The position numbers and the translations under genes are program-made. From contig NZ_AUFB01000019.1 in the NCBI RefSeq assembly GCF_000426285.1, positions 51,485-115,484 of the forward strand: a DNA stretch of 64,000 nt, written 5' to 3'. Positions 17,034 to 26,204 of the stretch are shown here, piece after piece. Positions within the stretch are counted from its first letter, which is position 1; every line of letters begins with the position of its first letter. The notes under the pieces are model-generated. The model made no database searches, was not told the origin of the DNA, and saw only the letters and a program-made list of their open reading frames with translations. This DNA is from Rhizobium leucaenae USDA 9039. Its GTDB lineage: Bacteria; Pseudomonadota; Alphaproteobacteria; Rhizobiales; Rhizobiaceae.

Positions 17034-17948
17034 ATGAACGACGTTCTCGACGGATTGACGGAGTTTCTAACAGTCGCACGCGAACGGAGTTTCACGCGGG
17101 CGGCGGCTAAGCTGGGCATTGCGCAGCCGACGCTGAGTCAAACCGTTCGCGCTTTGGAAGACCGGCTCGGGGTTCGCCTGCTGATCCGCACGACGCGCAG
17201 CGTCTCGCCGACCGAGGCTGGGGAGCGCCTGCTGCAGACCGCCGGCCCGCGTCTGGATGATATCCGGGCTGACCTGGAGGCGATGCGGGAGTTGAGGGAC
17301 AAACCGGCGGGCACGTTCCGCATCTCGGCGATCGACTTCACCGTCGATTACATCCTCTGGCCAAAACTTGCGCCTTTTCTGGAAAAATATCCTGACATCA
17401 AGATCGAAATCACCATCGACTACGCCATGACCGACATCGCGGCTACCGGCTACGACGCCGGTGTTCGATTGGGTGGGGTCGTGGCGAAAGACATGATCGC
17501 GGTTCCGCTGACGCCCCATGCGCGGTTCGCGGTGGTGGGGTCGCCGTCCTATTTCGAGCGCCACCCGGCGCCGACCGTGCCGCAGGACCTGACCGGCCAC
17601 CGCTGCATCAACCTGCGCCTCCCCACCTACGGCAATCTCTATGCCTGGGAATTCGAAAAGGACGGGCAGGAACTGCGCGTCCGCGTCGACGGTCAGGTGG
17701 TGTTCAACGGCATATTCCAGGTGCTCAATGCCGCGCTCGACGGCTTTGGACTGGCTTTCATTCCCGAGACGATGGCCGCGCCACACCTCGAGGCGGGTCG
17801 CCTGCGGCGCGTGCTTGAGGAGTGGTGCCCTTACTGGGAGGGATATCACCTTTACTATCCGACACGCCGGCAGTCCTCGCCCGCTTTTGCACTGCTCGTT
17901 GAGGTTCTGCGCTATCGTGAGCAGGACAAGGCAATGCAATCGCGTTGA
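17034..17948 (+). CDS. LysR family transcriptional regulator
   Basis: The 304-residue protein has the N-terminal winged HTH (LTEFLTVARERSFTRAAAKL, then QPTLSQTVRALEDRLGVRLL) and the periplasmic-binding-like effector domain. It is divergent from the cupin-SDR-tautomerase unit with 122 bases between starts, the classical LysR arrangement, so it most likely controls that unit. A TATAAT at 16999-17004 with a TTGCGC 15 bases upstream is a candidate promoter. Confidence 0.92.
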   Translation: MNDVLDGLTEFLTVARERSFTRAAAKLGIAQPTLSQTVRALEDRLGVRLLIRTTRSVSPTEAGERLLQTAGPRLDDIRADLEAMRELRDKPAGTFRISAIDFTVDYILWPKLAPFLEKYPDIKIEITIDYAMTDIAATGYDAGVRLGGVVAKDMIAVPLTPHARFAVVGSPSYFERHPAPTVPQDLTGHRCINLRLPTYGNLYAWEFEKDGQELRVRVDGQVVFNGIFQVLNAALDGFGLAFIPETMAAPHLEAGRLRRVLEEWCPYWEGYHLYYPTRRQSSPAFALLVEVLRYREQDKAMQSR

Positions 17949-18033
17949 TCATCTGAAACGCCTCTTTTTTGCGACGCCATGGTCCAGAATTGGCGCCGCA
18001 CTTGTCGGTGCTAGTCGGCCCCCTTCAAGAGCA

Positions 18034-18536
18034 TTAGAGGTGTACTTTGGTTTTTGGCACGAGGCCTGTTCGATATTGATCGACGAGATGTCGGCAGGCG
18101 CGGATCGTCAACGCCATGACGGTCAGTGTCGCGCCGGCAATGCCGCTGCCGGGAAAGGCGCTGGCGTCCGTCACGATGACATTGGGTGCGTCCCAGAGCT
18201 GATTGTATGGATTAAGCACCGAATTTGGCGATCATTCCCCATGCGCGCCCCACCTGTTTCGTGGATCGCAGCTGCGCTCGGCATCCGGCGGGATATAGCG
18301 CCAGGAAACGACATGCCGCTGCGGCCAACGTCCTTCCAGCGTGAGAGCATGACTGCTCCCGCACGAAGGGCAGGGCGGCCGATTTCGTCTGTGCAGCGAG
18401 GAGAATTCTGAGCATCTGATGCCGCTTGCGCTTCTGCATAAGCCTTGTTAAGCCCGGCGAGGTCTTTCAGCCCTTGGGCGGAACGTTCCAGCAGATCGGC
18501 CGCGAAACGCCAGTCTCGATGACGGGAGTCCCACAT
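18034..18536 (-). pseudogene. GMC oxidoreductase, frameshifted C-terminal remnant
   Basis: Two frames together give the GMC family C-terminus: AAAIHETGGARMGND in one, then after a one-base shift near 18215, LNPYNQLWDAPNVIVTDASA and GSGIAGATLTVMALTIRACR in the other, with a normal end at 18034. Upstream sequence to 18536 (a helical LLERSAQGLKDLAGLNKAYAE part) may belong to it but is not clearly GMC. The FAD-binding N-terminus is absent. Not functional. Confidence 0.75.
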
Positions 18537-18768
18537 TCCCGACCAAGGGTTGCTCCGGGACTCCCGGCCGTTGCGTGGGGTCCATGCTTCGGCACGTTGA
18601 ATAGATCGCCCGCCGCCGGATTAAACCAGGGCAAAACCTTTCGTGTCAGAAATACAAGATTAATATCCACGGAGGCGTGTGCCGTTTCAGATCGCGGTGC
18701 ACAAAACCTCAGTCATCGAGGCATCAATATCGCGAACCAAGCAAATCTTCGGCATGCGGCTCCCGGGC

Positions 18769-18894
18769 TCAGTGGTGCGAGCGAAGCAGCACCATTGCCG
18801 GGCCGGCCAGAGCCGCGGCCGCGATCATCAGTGAAATCCCCACCTTCAGTGCTTTTATCCGGCGCGTCCTGACGCCGCTCCAATCATATGCCAA
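18769..18894 (-). CDS. Possible small single-helix membrane protein (41 aa)
   Basis: A TTG start with a GGGGGGAA site a few bases upstream begins a 41-residue frame: a basic N-terminal part (SGVRTRRIKALK) followed by one hydrophobic helix (VGISLMIAAAALAGPAMVLL) and a short tail. Basic-then-hydrophobic proteins of this size are common in rhizobia. There is no further support. Confidence 0.4.
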   Translation of the reverse strand: MAYDWSGVRTRRIKALKVGISLMIAAAALAGPAMVLLRSHH

Positions 18895-19421
18895 TTTATT
18901 CCCCCCAGGTGCTGCTCAGCGTGACCTCACCTAGCGGCCTCCTGCCGCACGGCAAGGGGAGGAAACAGCCATTCCCCAAAAAGAGCGGCAACCGAACGAA
19001 GAGGCCCCACCTCGTGGCAGGGAGGCAGGGCCAGGGAACCGGTTATGGCTCATGCTGCACGAACAATTTGCCGAGTGGGCATTAGGTTCGCGCGAGGTTT
19101 GGTACCACCGCAAGATGAAACCAAACTGAAGATATGCCGCGGCAATGGCTGGCTCTTCACCTGCCGTAACCCTCTCAAGAAAGAAAGCCTCATGGATCGA
19201 GCGAAACCGTTCGCCTCGGTGTGCTCAACCTTATGCTCGTTGGATGTTGTGCAGGAATTGCTATCCGGGCATGATTGCTGCCTTCGTGCACTGAGGAAAA
19301 TTTATCCCGATCGAGCGACGCCCGTCGAAAACGCTCGCAACGATCGTAAATGCCAGTGAGGATATGAAAGTGGAAATGGACGCTGATTTATTCTGAAAAT
19401 AGCACCGGGAGGAGGGCCCCA
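18895..19421. other. Intergenic region before the CoA-transferase gene
   Basis: 527 bases with no gene I can support. A 55-codon frame at 19192-19359 has a weak site and no recognisable features. No clear repeats or hairpins; it may be remnant sequence like its neighbours. Confidence 0.4.
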
Positions 19422-20759
19422 ATGACTATGATCCATCAGTCGCTGTATCGCGAACGGCTGCGATCCGCAAAGGAGGCTGTCGCTCTGATCCCCTCGGGCT
19501 CCAAGGTCGCGATGCCGATAGCGGCGGGTCAGCCACCCGCCATTCTTGCGGCGTTGGCTGAGCGGGCTCGGGCCGGAGGCGTCGACAATGTGCGGCTCCA
19601 CTATCTCCTTTGTACTGGCGTTGCCGGAACCAGCGTTTTCGATTTCGACCTCTGCCACCGGATCATTCCGATAAGCTACTTTCACGGAGGGGTGGAACGT
19701 GCGCTCGACAAGAGGCGGTCGGCGGAGGCATTGCCCGCCGTTGACCTCGTGCCCTGTCATTTCAGCCAGGTGCCGCGCTCTCTGGTCGAGCATGTCGGGG
19801 TGGATACGCTGATTGCTACGGTCGCGCCGATGGATGCGGACGGCAATTTCAGCCTTGGCGCCAGCACCGACTACGCACTGACAGTATCGCGGAAGCCGGG
19901 AATTCGGCTGATCCTCGAAGTCAATGCCAGGATGCCTTATGTGCGGGGCGATTGCATGATCCCCGTATCGAGCGTGACGGCACTGGTCGAAAACGATGTC
20001 AGCCTGCCGATCTTGCCTGGCGCTCCAAGCAATGAAGTGGACGATACCATCGGCGCGATCGTTGCAGGCCTGGTGGAAGACGGCGATTGCCTGCAAATGG
20101 GTATCGGCGCCTTGCCGGATGCGGTGTGCTCGCGGCTTTCGCACCATCGCAACCTTGGCATCCATACGGAAATGATGACCGGGGGCCTCGCCAATCTGGT
20201 CAAGGCGGGCGTGGTCGACAACAGCCGCAAGCAGACGCATGTCGGGCGGTCGATCTTCACCTTCGCGCTCGGAGATCAATCGCTTTACGACTTCCTGCAC
20301 AGCAATCCGGATATCGAAGCCCATCCGGTCGACTATGTGAACAATCCTTTCGTCATTTCTCAGAACGACCGGGCTGTGTCAGTCAACGCGACGCTGCAGA
20401 TCGATTTGAACGGGGCATGCAATTCGGAATTCATGAACGGCAGGCAGTTCAGTGCAACCGGCGGCCAGGTCGATTTCGTGCGGGGGGCCTATGCTTCGCG
20501 CGGAGGGCGGTCGATCATCGCCTGTCATTCGACCGCGGCAAAAGGCACGCTCTCGCGCATCGTTCCGGCGCTGACCGGGCCGGTGACGACATCGCGCAAC
20601 GACACTCATATCGTCGTCACGGAATATGGATGGACGAATCTCAAGGGCAAGTCCGTGGCCGAGCGGGCAAAGGCGCTCATTGCGCTGGCCCATCCGGATT
20701 TTCGCGAGGAGCTGGACCGGGCAGCCCACGGGGCGGGGCTCTATGCTGGGGGCGACTGA
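19422..20759 (+). CDS. Acetyl-CoA hydrolase/transferase family (CoA-transferase)
   Basis: The 445-residue protein spans both halves of the family I-like 4-hydroxybutyrate/acetate CoA-transferase fold. GIHTEMMTGGL with Glu250 is the expected acyl-CoA-forming glutamate, and the C-terminal half has SATGGQVDFVRGA, the usual ATGGQVDF motif, and HIVVTEYGWTNLKGKS. GGGAGGAGG just upstream is a strong ribosome-binding site. It stands alone among pseudogene remnants. It transfers CoA from a short acyl-CoA to a carboxylate such as acetate; donor and acceptor unknown. Confidence 0.9.
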   Translation: MTMIHQSLYRERLRSAKEAVALIPSGSKVAMPIAAGQPPAILAALAERARAGGVDNVRLHYLLCTGVAGTSVFDFDLCHRIIPISYFHGGVERALDKRRSAEALPAVDLVPCHFSQVPRSLVEHVGVDTLIATVAPMDADGNFSLGASTDYALTVSRKPGIRLILEVNARMPYVRGDCMIPVSSVTALVENDVSLPILPGAPSNEVDDTIGAIVAGLVEDGDCLQMGIGALPDAVCSRLSHHRNLGIHTEMMTGGLANLVKAGVVDNSRKQTHVGRSIFTFALGDQSLYDFLHSNPDIEAHPVDYVNNPFVISQNDRAVSVNATLQIDLNGACNSEFMNGRQFSATGGQVDFVRGAYASRGGRSIIACHSTAAKGTLSRIVPALTGPVTTSRNDTHIVVTEYGWTNLKGKSVAERAKALIALAHPDFREELDRAAHGAGLYAGGD

Positions 20760-20821
20760 TCTCAGCGAAGGATTCATCGTTGAACGCACTCAACTAACTG
20801 CGATCTGATTACGCGCAGGCG

Positions 20822-21147
20822 CTAATCCATTATTGGAATGTCGGCATGAACCGCCACCTCGTAACTCGCCAGGTCATGATTGACGAAGAAGCCACGGCGG
20901 GTATCCACCGCAGGCTCCTCTGAAAACGCCTTCCGGCACCCATCATCATCGCACTGATGACCTGGCTGCGGGCGGTGATCGGATTGAGAATGCGTTCGGC
21001 CGCCCAGACCGCCAGCATTTTATGAATCCGGCTCTCGCCGGTGGCAATGTCGACTCCAACCTCGACGAACGGCGAGATTGCGCGGTCCTCAGGCTGCAAG
21101 CGCACGTCCTCAAAAGTCCTTTTGACCCCATCATTGAGAGTCATCAT
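20822..21147 (-). pseudogene. Xanthine dehydrogenase molybdenum-subunit fragment
   Basis: One frame reads FVEVGVDIATGESRIHKML and AAERILNPITARSQVISAM, the C-terminal region of YagR/PaoC-type molybdopterin subunits. After a frameshift near 20940 the match continues as VDTRRGFFVNHDLASYEVAV and HADIP to a stop at 20822. The rest of the protein (over 600 residues) and the natural end are missing. No iron-sulphur or FAD subunit gene is present. Confidence 0.78.
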
Positions 21148-21185
21148 CGTTCATAAGCAAATCTTCGCACCGTGACGGCGAGTTC

Positions 21186-21491
21186 TTAAATTCCTGACCC
21201 GTCAAGCTGCTGGGCGTCGTCGCCTTCCCAAGGTGCGGGCATCGAGGTGCGATTGAGATTGGCCGAAGGCATCGGCATCCAGCACTTCAATTCCGGCTCG
21301 GCATATTCGATGATGTGCCCGGGTGAGGAATCGGAGGCGCGCCAGCCTTCCGCACCGAATTGATCGCCATTCGACCAATATGCGAGATCAACTTCAGCCG
21401 GCCCCTGTTCGGACGCGCGGATCGTAACGAGGATCCGACTGCCGTCTTTCGGCGCGTTCGCCATGTGGCGCCAGCGGTCTGGCTCATCCAT
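21186..21491 (-). CDS. Conserved hypothetical protein (101 aa)
   Basis: The start is the ATG at 21491 with GCAGGAGG seven bases upstream, the best ribosome-binding site in the frame. The protein is small and soluble: WRHMANAPKDGSRILVTIR at the N-terminus, a Trp-rich centre (AYWSNGD, EGWRASDS) and an ELKCWMPMPSANL end. The pattern of APKDGT/S-ILV...W resembles small proteins seen in rhizobia and phages; function unknown. Confidence 0.75.
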   Translation of the reverse strand: MDEPDRWRHMANAPKDGSRILVTIRASEQGPAEVDLAYWSNGDQFGAEGWRASDSSPGHIIEYAEPELKCWMPMPSANLNRTSMPAPWEGDDAQQLDGSGI

Positions 21492-21763
21492 TGTTTTTCC
21501 TCCTGCCTTGCTGCTGCTCGTAAATGTCGCCTCACGATCGAAAACGGTCAACCCAAACTTTGCACGACACATCCCGGCGGCGGGATTTGCCCGCCGGCAA
21601 GCTGCTTGCAGCGCGAGGCGGCGCCAGATGCCGGAGGCGAAGAAAGCGGAAACTGCCCGCTCGGCAAGCGCGAGGGATGACAAGGATGGCTCGTGCATCA
21701 TATTTCTAGCTGACCAGCGGCGTCGCGCCGCGAAGCAGCTTTGACACGGATAGGGGAACTGAG

Positions 21764-21979
21764 ATGCGCAAGTTCAACGTTGTCGTCACCTACGAAACCG
21801 AAGCTGATACTGCCGAGGAGGCCGCGTTGCTCATGTACCAGGAGCTGACGAACAAGCAGCCGCCTCTTCATTTTTCCGTGGTGGATGAGTCAAACGCCGC
21901 CACCAGCATAATTCTTGATCGGGAAAAGGCAGATGAATTTGCCAGCACCGATCATACTGCCGACCCCGGCAACTGGTGA
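21764..21979 (+). CDS. Conserved hypothetical small protein (71 aa)
   Basis: A GGGGAACTGAG site precedes the ATG. The protein alternates beta and helix: FNVVVTYETEADTAEEAALLMYQELTNKQ, then a strand HFSVVDES and an acidic tail. No signal or membrane segment. It resembles small rhizobial proteins of unknown role; divergent from the gene at 21186. Confidence 0.7.
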   Translation: MRKFNVVVTYETEADTAEEAALLMYQELTNKQPPLHFSVVDESNAATSIILDREKADEFASTDHTADPGNW

Positions 21980-22366
21980 CATGACCGGCACATAGGTCGG
22001 GCTGCAGCGATCGACTGTTCGCACGCCGTCAAAGTTTGCTAAGCTGACCCGCATCCCCGACGACATTGTTGAAGACCGGATCATGAGATGCGGGGTCGTG
22101 AAAGATCTTGCCGTCCCGGCCGGCCTGATCAGCGCCCATAATGCCGGTTTCGGCTATGCGTTCTGTCGGGCGTTCCCCCAGTCGTTGCGAAAAAGCTTCC
22201 CTTGCTCCGTCTCCAGTGACGAATCCGATTTTTTGGACACGCTTAACTATTTGAAATCATTGCGGTGCGACTCTGGCAATTACGTGAAAAATGACAACTA
22301 ATGACTTTTGAATTTTAGGACAAACTGATACTATCGCTGCGGGGATACTATACTACGAGGCTTAAC
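21980..22366. other. Intergenic region upstream of the heme-sensor operon
   Basis: 387 bases without a supported gene; the last 130 are AT-rich. A TTGAAT (22308-22313) and TACTAT (22329-22334), spaced 15 bases, are a candidate promoter for the signalling operon that starts at 22367. Confidence 0.4.
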
Positions 22367-23113
22367 ATGCGGCGTGGCCTGATATCTGGTGTCTTTTTGG
22401 CATGGGCCGCGATCGGTGTCTTGGCGGGCCTTGTTCTTGCCGACGAAGATGACATGACGACAGGTGAACGGCTCGCGGCGTTGTTGCGCGCCAGCCGGAC
22501 GGTCGTCTCGGGCTATCAAAAGCTGATCAACGATGAATCCCTCGGAAAAAAGGATCTCACAGGTCAACGCGTCGTCAACGAGGCGCTGCAGATTTTTGCC
22601 CAGCGCAAAGGCGATTCCGTATCGGATCAGAATTACAGCCCTTCAGATAAGCAACTGTTCGATGCGCAGGTCGCCGCGATAAAGGAAGTTGTCGACGAAC
22701 ATCAAAACATGATCGATATGAAGGGTGTGGGCTTCAAGGGGTTCATTCCCTCGACCTTCGCCCGCTTGGTCAATGAACGTTTTTCGGAAAAGGTCGGCGA
22801 CAAGGCGAAGATGAAGGTGACTGCGCCGGAGGAGCTGATCCGCAATCGAAAGGCGCGGCCGGATGATTGGGAACAGCATGTCATCGAGAGCAAATTTCTG
22901 TCTCCCGATTGGCCAAAAGGCAAAGCCTTTACCGAGGAGGTGGAGGTGAGCGGCCGCCCGTCTTTTCGCATGCTGATCCCTGAATATTACTCGGCATCCT
23001 GCCTGACGTGTCACGGCGGACCCAAAGGCGAGGTCGATGTAACAGGCTACCCGAAGGAGGGTAAAGCTGAAGGCGATTTAGCCGGTGCGATCAGCATTAC
23101 GCTTTTCAAATGA
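22367..23113 (+). CDS. Secreted DUF3365 (Tll0287-like) c-type heme sensor protein
   Basis: The 248-residue protein has an N-terminal signal/anchor helix (GVFLAWAAIGVLAGLVLA). The body fits DUF3365/Tll0287-like PAS-type heme domains: VVNEALQIF, a GFKGFIPSTFARLVNERF motif and FRMLIPEYYSASCLTCHGGP, which contains a CxxCH heme site (Cys212, Cys215, His216). It therefore probably binds covalent heme in the periplasm and senses redox state or a gas. The stop overlaps the hybrid kinase start in ATGA, so sensor and kinase are made together. No catalytic domain is present. Confidence 0.88.
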   Translation: MRRGLISGVFLAWAAIGVLAGLVLADEDDMTTGERLAALLRASRTVVSGYQKLINDESLGKKDLTGQRVVNEALQIFAQRKGDSVSDQNYSPSDKQLFDAQVAAIKEVVDEHQNMIDMKGVGFKGFIPSTFARLVNERFSEKVGDKAKMKVTAPEELIRNRKARPDDWEQHVIESKFLSPDWPKGKAFTEEVEVSGRPSFRMLIPEYYSASCLTCHGGPKGEVDVTGYPKEGKAEGDLAGAISITLFK

Positions 23114-25824
23114 GCGCCTACGTCACCATTCCCACACGGATCGGCCGCTTGACGGATCGAAAGATACCGCTTCGCCTTATCTGTCTTTCGGCCGTGCTTT
23201 TGGGGGCTCTGCTCCTCAGCGTCGCCTTCATGCTCTATGATCTGCGTGAAAATCAGCGTCGTGTGGAGGAGGCGAATGCGCGCTTTCATATGCTGGACGA
23301 TGCTGCCAAGGCGCATCGCCATTTTGGCGAGGTCCGCTACTGGCTCACGGATCTGTCGGTCAGCCTTTTGACGCTCTCGGAACGGCGGGCGCAGGACGCC
23401 CGCAAAGCGCTGGAACAAGATCTGGTCAGCATCAAGGTCTTCGCGCCCGGGGAAGCGAACACGATCCTGCAGGGCTCTAACGCCTATTATGAAAAAGCAA
23501 TGCAGGCCGTCGATGCCTATACGAACGACAACAGGGTCATAGGAAACACGCGGCTGGCGGCTGCCAGAAGCTATAGCGATGAAATCGATTCCGTGCTCAT
23601 GTCGCTCGAACAGCGTCTCAAGAACGAGGCCGATCTGGCGCGTGATGCGGCCGATGCATCGGCGCGCAGCACCTATATGCGTGCTCTGATCGCGGCCGCG
23701 GTGACGACGCTCGCCTGCATTCTGATGACCTGGCTGGTGCTGCGCTCCATCCTGGTGCCGCTCGGCCGCATCGACAAAGCGATGACCCAACTGACCAGGG
23801 GGCAGGAGAATGTCGAACTGCCTCCAGAAGGCAGCGATGAATTCGGAAAGCTGTCAAAGACGCTGCGGTTGCTGCGTGACAGCCAAGCGGAGCGCCGCGA
23901 GCTTGAAGCGGCTGCCGAGCGCCAGCGCAACACCGTGATGACGGCCATCGAAACCATCCCCGATGGGTTCGCATTCTTTGACGCGAACGATCGCCTGGTT
24001 CTAGTCAACCAACGCTATCTTCAACTGTTTCCGGACACTGCGGACCTGATGACGCCTGGGAGGGCATTCGAAGACATCGTTCGCGCGCAGGCAGAACGCG
24101 GCACAACCGATGTCGGAAGCGGCGGCATTGAGAGTTGGATCGCCGAGGCCATGCAGCGTCACCATGAGCCGCGCGGCATGATCGAGCGGCAATTCGCCAA
24201 TGGAACATGGCTGCGCATCGCCAAGCGAAAGACGCCCGAGGGCGGCACCGTGGCGGTCTACACGGATATATCGGATTTGAAAAACCGCCAGGCGGAGCTG
24301 GAGGAGGCAAAGCGTGGCGCTGAGGTTGCCAGCGAAGAAAAGAGCCGTTTCCTCGCCTCCATGAGCCATGAGCTGCGCACTCCTTTGAATGCGATCATCG
24401 GTTATAGCGAAATGCTCATCGAGGATGCCAGCGATCTCGGACAGACCGAATTCATTGCGGATCTCAATAAAATCATGGGTTCGGGACGCCATCTCCTGGC
24501 GCTTATCAACGACGTTCTCGATCTTTCCAAAATCGAGGCGGGCAAGATGGAGCTTTACGTCGAACGTCTCAGTCTAAAACAGCTCCTTGCCGATGTTCAA
24601 AATACCGTCGCGCCGCTGATTGCCAAAAAGGGCAACCGTCTGCTGGTGAGTGCCTCCGTGGAGCCGGACCAAATCGAGACCGATAAGACTAAGTTGCGGC
24701 AGAATTTATTCAACCTTCTCTCGAACGCCGCCAAATTTACTGAGAATGGAGAGATCAGGCTTTCGGTGCGGCGTTATGAGGACGAAGCGGCCGAATGGCT
24801 TGAATTTGCCGTCGGTGACAGCGGAATCGGCATGACGAAGGAGCAGCAGAAGAAGCTGTTCCATGCATTCGTACAGGTGGATTCCTCGACGACGCGCAAT
24901 TACGGCGGGACCGGCCTCGGTCTGACCATCACGCAGCATTTCGTCAAGATGATGGGTGGTGCCATAGCCGTCGAGAGTGAATTCGGAAAGGGCTCGACCT
25001 TCCGTTTCACGATCCCCGCGGTCAGCAGAACAGATACCGTCCAGGAAAATACGCCGCAAAGCGATATCTTGGAAGATGGGGGCGCGCGTCCAACAGTCCT
25101 GGTAATTGATGATGAGGCGCGGGCTCGCAAATTCGTCTCCGACGCCGTTCGCGGCGCAGGCTTTGCCGTGATCGAAGCCACGGGTGGAGAGGAAGGTCTG
25201 GCAAAAATCCGTAAATTGCACCCGGACGCAATCGTGCTTGACGTGATCATGCCGGGTCAGGACGGTTGGTCCGTGCTGCGCGAAATCAAATCGGACAAGG
25301 CAGTCTGCGACATTCCCGTCATTCTCGCGACGGTCGTGGCAGATCGCGAAATGGGCCTTGCCTTTGGCGCTGTCGACCATCTGATCAAGCCGATCGATCC
25401 CCGGCAACTCGTCGAGACCCTGAACGCAGTCGCCGGCGAAGCACGCCATGATGTGCTTATCGTCGATGATGATCCCGCGACGCGCGATCTTTTCCGCCGG
25501 GTGCTGGTCCGCGAGGGTTGGAGGGTTCGGGAGGCGGCTGACGGTCATCATGGCCTTGAGCAACTCGAGGCCGGGCGGCCGACGATCATGGTTCTAGATC
25601 TGATGATGCCGAATATGGATGGTTTCACGCTCCTTCAGACCGTCAAGGACAGGCACGACCTGGCAGATATCCCGGTCGTCATCGTCACGTCGAAAGATTT
25701 GACGCGAGAGGAGCTGGATTGGTTGGGTGTTCGCGCCAAGGAAGTGGTCAGAAAGGGAACGAAAGGTCGCACCGATCTGATCGCAGCTTTAAAGCGGCAT
25801 CTTCCGCAAAAGGAAGAGGCTTGA
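23110..25824 (+). CDS. Hybrid sensor histidine kinase with two receiver domains
   Basis: The 904-residue protein has TM helix at about 20-42, a helical periplasmic domain (43-190), TM2 (about 194-214), HAMP, a PAS domain (about 280-395), HisKA with SHELRTPLN (His420), HATPase with N-box, GIGMT and GTGLGL boxes, and two receivers with phosphoacceptors Asp711 (VLDVIMPG) and Asp830 (VLDLMMP). REC1 keeps its KPID lysine; REC2 ends VRKGT. It overlaps the DUF3365 gene by four bases, which suggests the heme protein supplies its periplasmic input. Outputs are likely the receiver and cyclase genes that follow. Confidence 0.93.
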   Translation: MSAYVTIPTRIGRLTDRKIPLRLICLSAVLLGALLLSVAFMLYDLRENQRRVEEANARFHMLDDAAKAHRHFGEVRYWLTDLSVSLLTLSERRAQDARKALEQDLVSIKVFAPGEANTILQGSNAYYEKAMQAVDAYTNDNRVIGNTRLAAARSYSDEIDSVLMSLEQRLKNEADLARDAADASARSTYMRALIAAAVTTLACILMTWLVLRSILVPLGRIDKAMTQLTRGQENVELPPEGSDEFGKLSKTLRLLRDSQAERRELEAAAERQRNTVMTAIETIPDGFAFFDANDRLVLVNQRYLQLFPDTADLMTPGRAFEDIVRAQAERGTTDVGSGGIESWIAEAMQRHHEPRGMIERQFANGTWLRIAKRKTPEGGTVAVYTDISDLKNRQAELEEAKRGAEVASEEKSRFLASMSHELRTPLNAIIGYSEMLIEDASDLGQTEFIADLNKIMGSGRHLLALINDVLDLSKIEAGKMELYVERLSLKQLLADVQNTVAPLIAKKGNRLLVSASVEPDQIETDKTKLRQNLFNLLSNAAKFTENGEIRLSVRRYEDEAAEWLEFAVGDSGIGMTKEQQKKLFHAFVQVDSSTTRNYGGTGLGLTITQHFVKMMGGAIAVESEFGKGSTFRFTIPAVSRTDTVQENTPQSDILEDGGARPTVLVIDDEARARKFVSDAVRGAGFAVIEATGGEEGLAKIRKLHPDAIVLDVIMPGQDGWSVLREIKSDKAVCDIPVILATVVADREMGLAFGAVDHLIKPIDPRQLVETLNAVAGEARHDVLIVDDDPATRDLFRRVLVREGWRVREAADGHHGLEQLEAGRPTIMVLDLMMPNMDGFTLLQTVKDRHDLADIPVVIVTSKDLTREELDWLGVRAKEVVRKGTKGRTDLIAALKRHLPQKEEA

Positions 25825-25838
25825 GCAGAGAGGTTGGC

Positions 25839-26204
25839 ATGGTCAAAATTCTTCTCGTCGAGGACAATGAGATGAACCGCGATATGCTCTCCCGCCGCTT
25901 GGAGAAGCGCGGTTACGAAGTTGTCAGCGCGACCGACGGGCTTGCCGGGGTCGAGGCCGCCGTGACTGTGCGACCGGACCTGGTTTTGATGGATATGAGC
26001 CTTCCCGTCATCGACGGCTGGGAAGCAACGAAGCGGATCAAAAGAAATCCTGTCACGGCTGGCATACCTGTGATCGCACTCACCGCCCACGCCATGGCCG
26101 GCGACCGGGAAAAGGCAATCGAGGCGGGTTGTGACGACTACGACACCAAACCGATCGAACTGCCGGGTCTGCTGGACAAGATCGTGCGTTTGACCGGAGG
26201 ATGA
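25839..26204 (+). CDS. Single-domain response regulator (CheY/DivK-like)
   Basis: The 121-residue protein is one receiver: acidic pair VEDNEMNRD, phosphoacceptor in LVLMDMSLPVIDG, switch Thr in ALTAHAM, and the Lys in DTKPIEL. It has the DivK-like TAHAMAGDREKAIEAGCDDY sequence. The ATG at 25839 has AGAGAGG upstream. The frame is open back to 25719, but that part overlaps the kinase in another frame. It probably takes phosphate from the hybrid kinase; there is no output domain. Its stop overlaps the cyclase start. Confidence 0.92.
   Translation: MVKILLVEDNEMNRDMLSRRLEKRGYEVVSATDGLAGVEAAVTVRPDLVLMDMSLPVIDGWEATKRIKRNPVTAGIPVIALTAHAMAGDREKAIEAGCDDYDTKPIELPGLLDKIVRLTGG

Noticed and set aside
18034..18660. 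Insertion-sequence remnant in the GMC region
   Set aside because: No terminal inverted repeats or transposase motifs were seen; the frames match an oxidoreductase C-terminus instead.
19192..19359. 55-codon plus-strand frame before the CoA-transferase
   Set aside because: Weak start site, Cys-rich random-looking sequence, no family match by eye.
22083..22301. 72-codon frame before the heme-sensor operon
   Set aside because: No ribosome-binding site, no domain, mixed composition; treated as intergenic.
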